Positions 58,598-64,000 of a stretch of 64,000 bases of DNA are shown here, one piece after another. The notes below the pieces were generated by a model, which did no database searches, was not told the origin of the DNA, and saw only the letters and a program-made list of their open reading frames with translations. The number at the start of each line of letters is the position of its first letter. Position 1 is the first letter of the stretch. A program made the position numbers and the translations under genes. The stretch spans positions 62,001-126,000 of the forward strand of contig JAJQJQ010000039.1 of NCBI GenBank assembly GCA_028622995.1. The letters run 5' to 3'. This stretch comes from Panagrolaimus kolymaensis. Lineage: Eukaryota; Nematoda; Chromadorea; Rhabditida; Panagrolaimidae.

Positions 58598-61290
58598 ATG
58601 AATACAACTATAGAAAAAGTTGCTTCTTCAACAACAAGTGGTGATGATGCAATGGAAGAACAAACTCCTTTAATTGGAATAATTTTGGATAGAAAAGAGT
58701 GGTCGTCTTTAATTATAACGGAATTAAATGATTTTAATGAAGAAGAAACTAAAAATAAGAAGAGAGACGATTTACAATGTTGGAGAGGATATTCCATTTT
58801 AGCTGTTTTGTTATTTCATTTATGGCCTAATTTTTTTCCTAATGGTTTTATTGGAGTCGATATGTAAATTTTTTAAAAGTTTTTTACAATGTTTTTAATT
58901 TTAAAATTTTTTAGATTTTTTGTTTTATCTGGATTTTTAATGAGTAAAATATATTGTTGCAACTCAAAAACAACTTTCTCATTTAGCGATATTTTAAATT
59001 TTTATTTTAAACGAATTAAACGCATAGTTCCAATTTATCTTCTAATAATATTATTTTTATTTATTGTTTTATCGAAAGTTATGTTTGCGATTGAATTAAA
59101 CATAATTTTAAAGGATGCAATATGGGCATCTTTATTTTTAACTAATATACAAAATTTAATTACAAAGCTAAATTATTTTGATGTTGTATGTTTAAAGTTT
59201 AAATAAAGTTTTTATTGATATATTTTAAAAATAAATTTTAGCAATCAACCTCACGATTTTTCCGACATTGTTGGTCTTTGTCGGTGGAAATGCAATTTTA
59301 TTTAATTTTTCCTTTTATTGCTTTTATTAAAACTAAAGTTTCAAATAATTTTTATCGAAGCTTTTTATTAATTTTATTTATTTTATCTTTTATTTATCAA
59401 ATCACTCGAACCAACCCAATTGAAGCTTATGAATCGACTTTATGTCGATTTTGGCAATTTATGATTGGAATTTTGGCCGAATCAATAATTTTTAAAAAAG
59501 AAAATATATATTTCTTTCATGCAACTTCTGCTTTTATAATAATGGCGATATTATTTCCACTAAAAATGCCTAGCATAATATTAAATTTGATCGTAATTTT
59601 AATTGGTATAATATTAACTTATTCTGCATCCATGGATGTTTTACCTTTAGGCAGCATTTCAAAGATATTTAATTTTGTATACTTTGGAAATATTTCTTAT
59701 GTTCTTTATTTAATTCATTGGCCTTTAATTACGTATATGAAATATACAACAATTCATAAAAATTTGAGCTTTTTTGGTAATATTTTAATATTGATTTTGT
59801 TTTAGAGTAACGGTGAATAATTAATGTACGTAACTTTTTTAAGATGGTTTTACAATTGGAATGGCTTCCATATTGTTTGCAATGGTTATGCATAATCTCA
59901 TAGAAAAACCTGCAATGGCATTTTGTGATACTTGGAAGAAATTAGCAATAACAATAGGAATATTGTATTTTGTATTTTTTATTTCCATCAATATTTATCC
60001 CTTCATTTTTACGATAAATGTAAGTACGCCTTGGAACTAAACGGAAAAAAAATATTTAGAAGCCGAAAACCATTGACTTTTTTTAATAATGCAAGCCCTC
60101 TTCCATAAAATATTAATTTTAATGTTTAGGACACTGAAACAACCACAAGCAATATTATAAAATTAAATAAAAATAACATGTCTTTGGCAGATATAATAGC
60201 AGAAAATCAAAAACTTGCAAACTTTTCAATACTTGAAGAATTTCCTTGCTTAAATGATCCACTTGAAGAAGAGTTTGGAGTAAAACTTTGGGCAAATGAT
60301 AGCGGATATCGATGTTCTCATGCAGTAAGGAACAAAAACAAAATGAAATAAAATTTAATTTACAGTTAGCTACTCCAGTATTAGAAATTAATTTTTTTAT
60401 AGTTAATTTTAAATGCAACGTCGAAGAAAGAAGCTGTAATAATGGGAAATAGTTACGCAGGTTATCAATATGCTGGAATTACAACGGCTTTAAAACAATT
60501 AAATTTCACTAAAGTTTATTTATTTGGGCGCGCCGCTTGACTTCCTCATGGCGGAGAGCTTAATTGCGAGTGGTCGAGTCATCAATGTAATCTTTGGAGT
60601 GGAAACGTTTTTGATAAATTTTTAATTGCTGCTAAACCCGAAGTGATTATAATAACAGCAAGGCAAGTAAAAAAATTTTTTAAAAGATAATTTACTTTTT
60701 TCTTGTTTTAGGTTAAGTATGTATGAAGGTTTAATGAAGCCCCTACCATCAAATACGACTGTTACCGATCTTTTACTGAATGATTTTGGCGTGCAACAAC
60801 TTCATGCCTCAATAATGAATTTTTCTAAATTTTCTAAAAAACTTATCATTATTTCGCCCAATCCTGATATAGATTTTCAATATATTAAAATTGATCCAAT
60901 TAATTTACAACGGCTTCAAAATATGATTAGCTTTAATTACACATCTCCATTAAGTATTGCCAAAAGATTTGAGCAAGGTGGAAATATCGATGACTTTATT
61001 TTACCGTTAAATGTATGTATTTTTTTTTTGAGAAAAATTATTTTAAACAAAAAAAACAATAATTTTTTCAGTATGTCTATGAAGTGACCCATGCTCCAGA
61101 AGTAAGATTAATAGCTGCAATGAATCAATGCTTGAATTGTGTATTTTTAAATACAACCAAAATATTTTGTAACGAAAATGGTTTTCCTTTATTTGATGAA
61201 AGAAAATTAGGAATATTAAAAGATAAAGCACATCTAACAAGAATTGGCGCTTCAAAGCTTACCCAACCTATAATAAATTTATTGATTTAA
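58598..61290 (+). pseudogene. OAC acyltransferase with in-frame TGA in the SGNH domain
   Basis: Eight exons: 58598-58863, 58915-59185, 59242-59776, 59844-60019, 60130-60324, 60403-60662, 60712-61012, 61072-61290; 740 codons plus stop. It has an unusually long, acidic N-terminal tail (about 58 residues) before RDDLQCWRGYSILAVLLF. Acyltransferase part: FFVLSGFLMSK, KRIKRIVPIYL, FRHCWSLSVEMQFYLIFPF, LCRFWQFMIG, YVLYLIHWPLITY, IEKP. SGNH part: AVIMGNSYAGYQ (Ser block) and KDKAHLTRIG (Asp/His block). In exon 6 TGA (60538-60540) follows FGRAA where homologues have Cys (RPAC, RPSC). Everything downstream is in frame and motif-complete. Intron 6 uses a GC donor (gcaagt). It is a young pseudogene, a null allele, a readthrough gene or a sequence error. 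Confidence 0.83.
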
Positions 61291-61455
61291 AAATCTTTTA
61301 CTTTTTTTTAATATAAATTAATGAATTTTATTAAAAATAATAAGCTTATAAATAATATAAAAAGGAAATTTAAATTAGTGCACAATATTACTTTGTAAAA
61401 AAAGAAGAGGCTGTTCAGAGAAAAACTTTTAGGCGGTAGAAAAGATTAAATTTAA

Positions 61456-63846
61456 AGGACCATGTTCATTTGCTTCCTTTTGAAATTTTTTTTAAACTTC
61501 GCGTTTGATTATTCGTCGCTACGAGACCACAGCGAATTATGCGAAAGCAGCAATTTTCTGCTTTCGATTTTTTTTTCAATCAAAAAATGCATCATTCTTC
61601 TTTTTTACTCCTTTTTTTACAACTTTTTGATGACGGATGTGTTATTTATTTTATCTCCAGCATTGCCTTCAATTTTTAAATATTATTAGGACAGTGGTAA
61701 TAATGTTATTAGACCAGATTCGATTTACTCGTTGAACATTTTTGCTTTTTTCCTTAGTATTTTTACACCCGCAATGCGTTTTATTGAATTTATACATCTC
61801 ATCGACTGACTACTTTTTTTACTTGTTGCTTTTTATACCCAAGATATTTGACATCAATTTTCGTTAACTTTCTTCAACATCATAATGTTAAATTTTTCAT
61901 CTTTACTATCTATTGTTCATCTCCGAAGTTATGCGATACTATAATTTTAGCTTCCTTTTCGGTTGGCTCACATATTCCAGCATTGCGTGATTACAAACTT
62001 AGGTGGTTGAATATACTTCCTTGAGCCAAGATGATATTAGAATGTTAAAATTTTTTGCTACTTAAGGTTAACAAACTACCGCTTTTAGCTATTTCGCTAC
62101 TTCTTCCTCAAACTAATATTTTATCATCACTTGAAGCTCAGGTTTAAGGAGTTATCTCATCAACACAAATTTCACATTTTAAAAAGTCATAAGTAGGGTA
62201 AATTATCCCGTACCTTTCCCGCCGGGAATTCCCGCCGGAACGGTACGGGATACGTTCCCGTGTTCCCATTCCCGTCGAATTTCCGTTCCCGTTTTATTCC
62301 CGAGAATCATTCCCGCCGACTTTTTGTTCCCGTTAACAAGTTTAACAATTTTTGCTAAAAGCCATATTTTAGTTTTAAATTATTCCAAACAATGAAATAT
62401 GTGTTATTTTGATAAGCTTTTCATTAAACTTTATTTTTTGAGACTTATAAACCATATTTTATTCAAAAAATTAAAATATTCCCGTGGGAATTCCCGGCGG
62501 GACGGTACGGGATAAGTTCCCGTCTTCCCGTTCCCGAAAAATTTTTATTCCCGTTTTATTCCCGTGAAAAATCCCGTGGTCAAACGGGAACATTCCCGTT
62601 CCCGCATTTTTTGGAGACGGTACGGGATAATTTACCCTAGTCATAAGTTATTGTTTCTCTTTCGATAAACTAAAACTGCGATCGAGATAGAGTAAGACAT
62701 TACGGTTCATTGAAAACTCAATGTATATGTTCATTCGGCAAACAAAAGCTGAATGAACTACAATTTTTGGTTAGCATTTACATTCTTCTTGGAAAGTAAA
62801 AGCATTGTTGAAATTGCATACAATGTGGTTATTGTATATTTTGAATCTTCATCCATGGAGATAAAAGTTTATCCTGTAAATACTTATTGATGATAACCAG
62901 CAGTTGTGCTCAGAATCATGTAAATTTTTGTATGTTGAAATTTTGACAATACTTTCAAACTCTCGTTTTTACAAGGTTGAGTGATGAGTATGAAGTCCGG
63001 TCAATATAATAGTTATCATGCGAAAAGGTAGCTTTACTTGGTTTAGAAGCTTTACAGCATAACAATCTAGTTTGAAGGTTATCGTAATGACGGTATCATT
63101 TCTGATAATAATAAAAAAATGAAATTCTAACATAGGTAATTAGACCTGCTGATACTATCGATAGCAAGTTTGCAAGGAATTTATTGTAGAAAGTGAATCA
63201 TTATTCGTTGACAACGGTGAAATATAAAGTGGTGTAAATATTAGCCATCGAGTCATAAAAGCTTCAACATTTTAAGATGTTTCAAATTAAAAGGGGAATG
63301 GACCAAAACTTGTAACTACGCATAATTTGACCAAGTAATTGATCAATATGAAAGCTGGATCTTTGATAAAACACAACTTTAGAAATGAACAGATGATCGT
63401 AAAAGTAAAGACGCCGAATCTTTTGAACCATCAAAATAACGTTTACAAGAGACAATGCCTTCTCGCTGGAATAAAGGGTAAAAAGAAAATAGGATGTGGT
63501 GTAAAAAAAAAGTAGAAGCTATGAATTTACAAAACAGAAATAAGGAAAAAAGAAAATTAACGAAATCACCTATGAGGAGCCGTAATAAAGCAAACAGTAT
63601 CGCTTTAACATCAATATACGCTTTAAAATCAATCCATACCTCGAAAACAATAACAAAAAGGGCAAACTATATGATCATCATTAAAAAAAAGGAGTAAAAA
63701 AGAAGAATGATGCATTTTTTGATTGAAAAAAAAATCGAAAGCAGAAAATTGCTGCTTTCGCATAATTCGCTGTGGTCTCGTAGCGACGAATAATCAAACG
63801 CGAAGTTTAAAAAAAATTTCAAAAGGAAGCAAATGAACATGGTCCT
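61456..63846. mobile_element. 2.39-kb terminal-inverted-repeat element flanked by TTAA
   Basis: Left terminus AGGACCATGTTCATTTGC and inverted right terminus, with TTAA outside both (61452-61455, 63847-63850). The terminal repeats are about 165 bp (to about 61620 and from about 63687) and almost identical. The interior has no transposase ORF and contains the nested MITE D; without it the element is about 1.94 kb. TTAA targets are typical of piggyBac elements, but such long terminal repeats are not, and TTAA can occur by chance in this AT-rich DNA. Confidence 0.75.
62194..62639. mobile_element. hAT-like MITE D (TTCCCG subterminal repeats)
   Basis: Terminal inverted repeats TAGGGTAAATTATCCCGTAC; flanked by a perfect 8-bp duplication GTCATAAG at 62186-62193 and 62640-62647. 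The arms are dense in TTCCCG / CGGGAA units; the AT-rich core is at about 62340-62480. It is inserted inside the 2.4-kb inverted-repeat element. Confidence 0.92.
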
Positions 63847-63885
63847 TTAAACTTATTGGTTGGCTTTGAGATGGCTAATTAGATT

Positions 63886-63940
63886 AAATTTTTTTATTTA
63901 TTTCAATAAATTTTTTTATTTATTTCAATAAATTTTTTTA
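63886..63940. repeat. 22-bp tandem repeat, about 2.5 copies
   Basis: The unit AAATTTTTTTATTTATTTCA plus AT is repeated twice and begins a third time. It lies just outside the 2.4-kb element at the right edge of the window. Confidence 0.7.
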
Positions 63941-64000
63941 TATGTTACACTGAAACAAATAGCCGCACAGTCTTCGATTTTTAACAGTTAAAAATAAAAA

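Noticed and set aside
60538..60540. TGA at a Cys position read as selenocysteine
   Set aside because: Known nematode selenoproteomes are tiny or absent and OAC proteins are not selenoproteins. I saw no obvious SECIS-like hairpin, and a point mutation is simpler.
1..64000. tRNA, rRNA, spliced-leader RNA or viral genes
   Set aside because: I scanned for conserved T-loop words, SL-like words and polymerase or capsid motifs and saw none convincing; a covariance-model search would be needed to exclude small RNAs.

Overview
The window looks like nuclear DNA of a clade IV (Tylenchina-type) nematode, most likely a root-knot nematode such as Meloidogyne. It is extremely AT-rich, with short spliceosomal introns ending in T-rich tracts plus TTTTAG or TTTCAG. 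The gene families are typical of nematodes: DUF273, GT92 (DUF23), DUF1647, oac-type acyltransferases, MATH-BTB and a divergent nuclear receptor. The genus is an inference; the phylum is well supported. I rebuilt 22 gene models by hand from splice signals and paralogue comparison. Every model complete in the window has an exon sum divisible by three, apart from one suspected single-base deletion.

Layout: DUF273 (-, cut by the left edge), GT49 (+), C1GALT-type GT31 (+), OAC acyltransferase (-), cytidylyltransferase (+), FkbM methyltransferase (+), GT92 (+), GT92 (+), GT92 (-), MATH-BTB with a nonsense codon (+), OAC pseudogene (+), OAC (+), OAC (-), DUF1647 (+), an inverted-repeat/MULE transposon region (39.4-43.0 kb), cathepsin L (+), GT49 (+), nuclear receptor (-), GT92 (-), DUF273 (-), an FkbM-BTB chimeric ORF (-), GT10 fucosyltransferase (+), OAC with an in-frame TGA (+), then a 2.4-kb terminal-inverted-repeat element to about 63.85 kb.

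Two themes stand out. First, about 16 of 22 loci encode glycan-building or glycan-decorating membrane enzymes of the secretory pathway (GT10, GT31, GT49, GT92, DUF273, DUF1647, O-acyltransferases, FkbM methyltransferases). Six non-homologous families occur in both the left block (0-29 kb) and the right block (45-61 kb) in scrambled order, which suggests a surface-glycan gene island that grew by duplication. Second, the island is full of foldback DNA elements: four hAT-like MITEs with perfect 8-bp target duplications and four different subterminal repeat motifs, three TA-flanked hairpin elements with CAAT termini, a 1.6-kb palindrome beside a MULE transposase fragment, an 850-bp foldback in a GT92 intron and a 2.4-kb TTAA-flanked element. 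About 6% of reconstructed introns use a GC donor, mostly GCAAGT.

Coordinates come from reading splice sites by eye. No RNA evidence, database search or alignment was available, and family names rest on recognised motifs.
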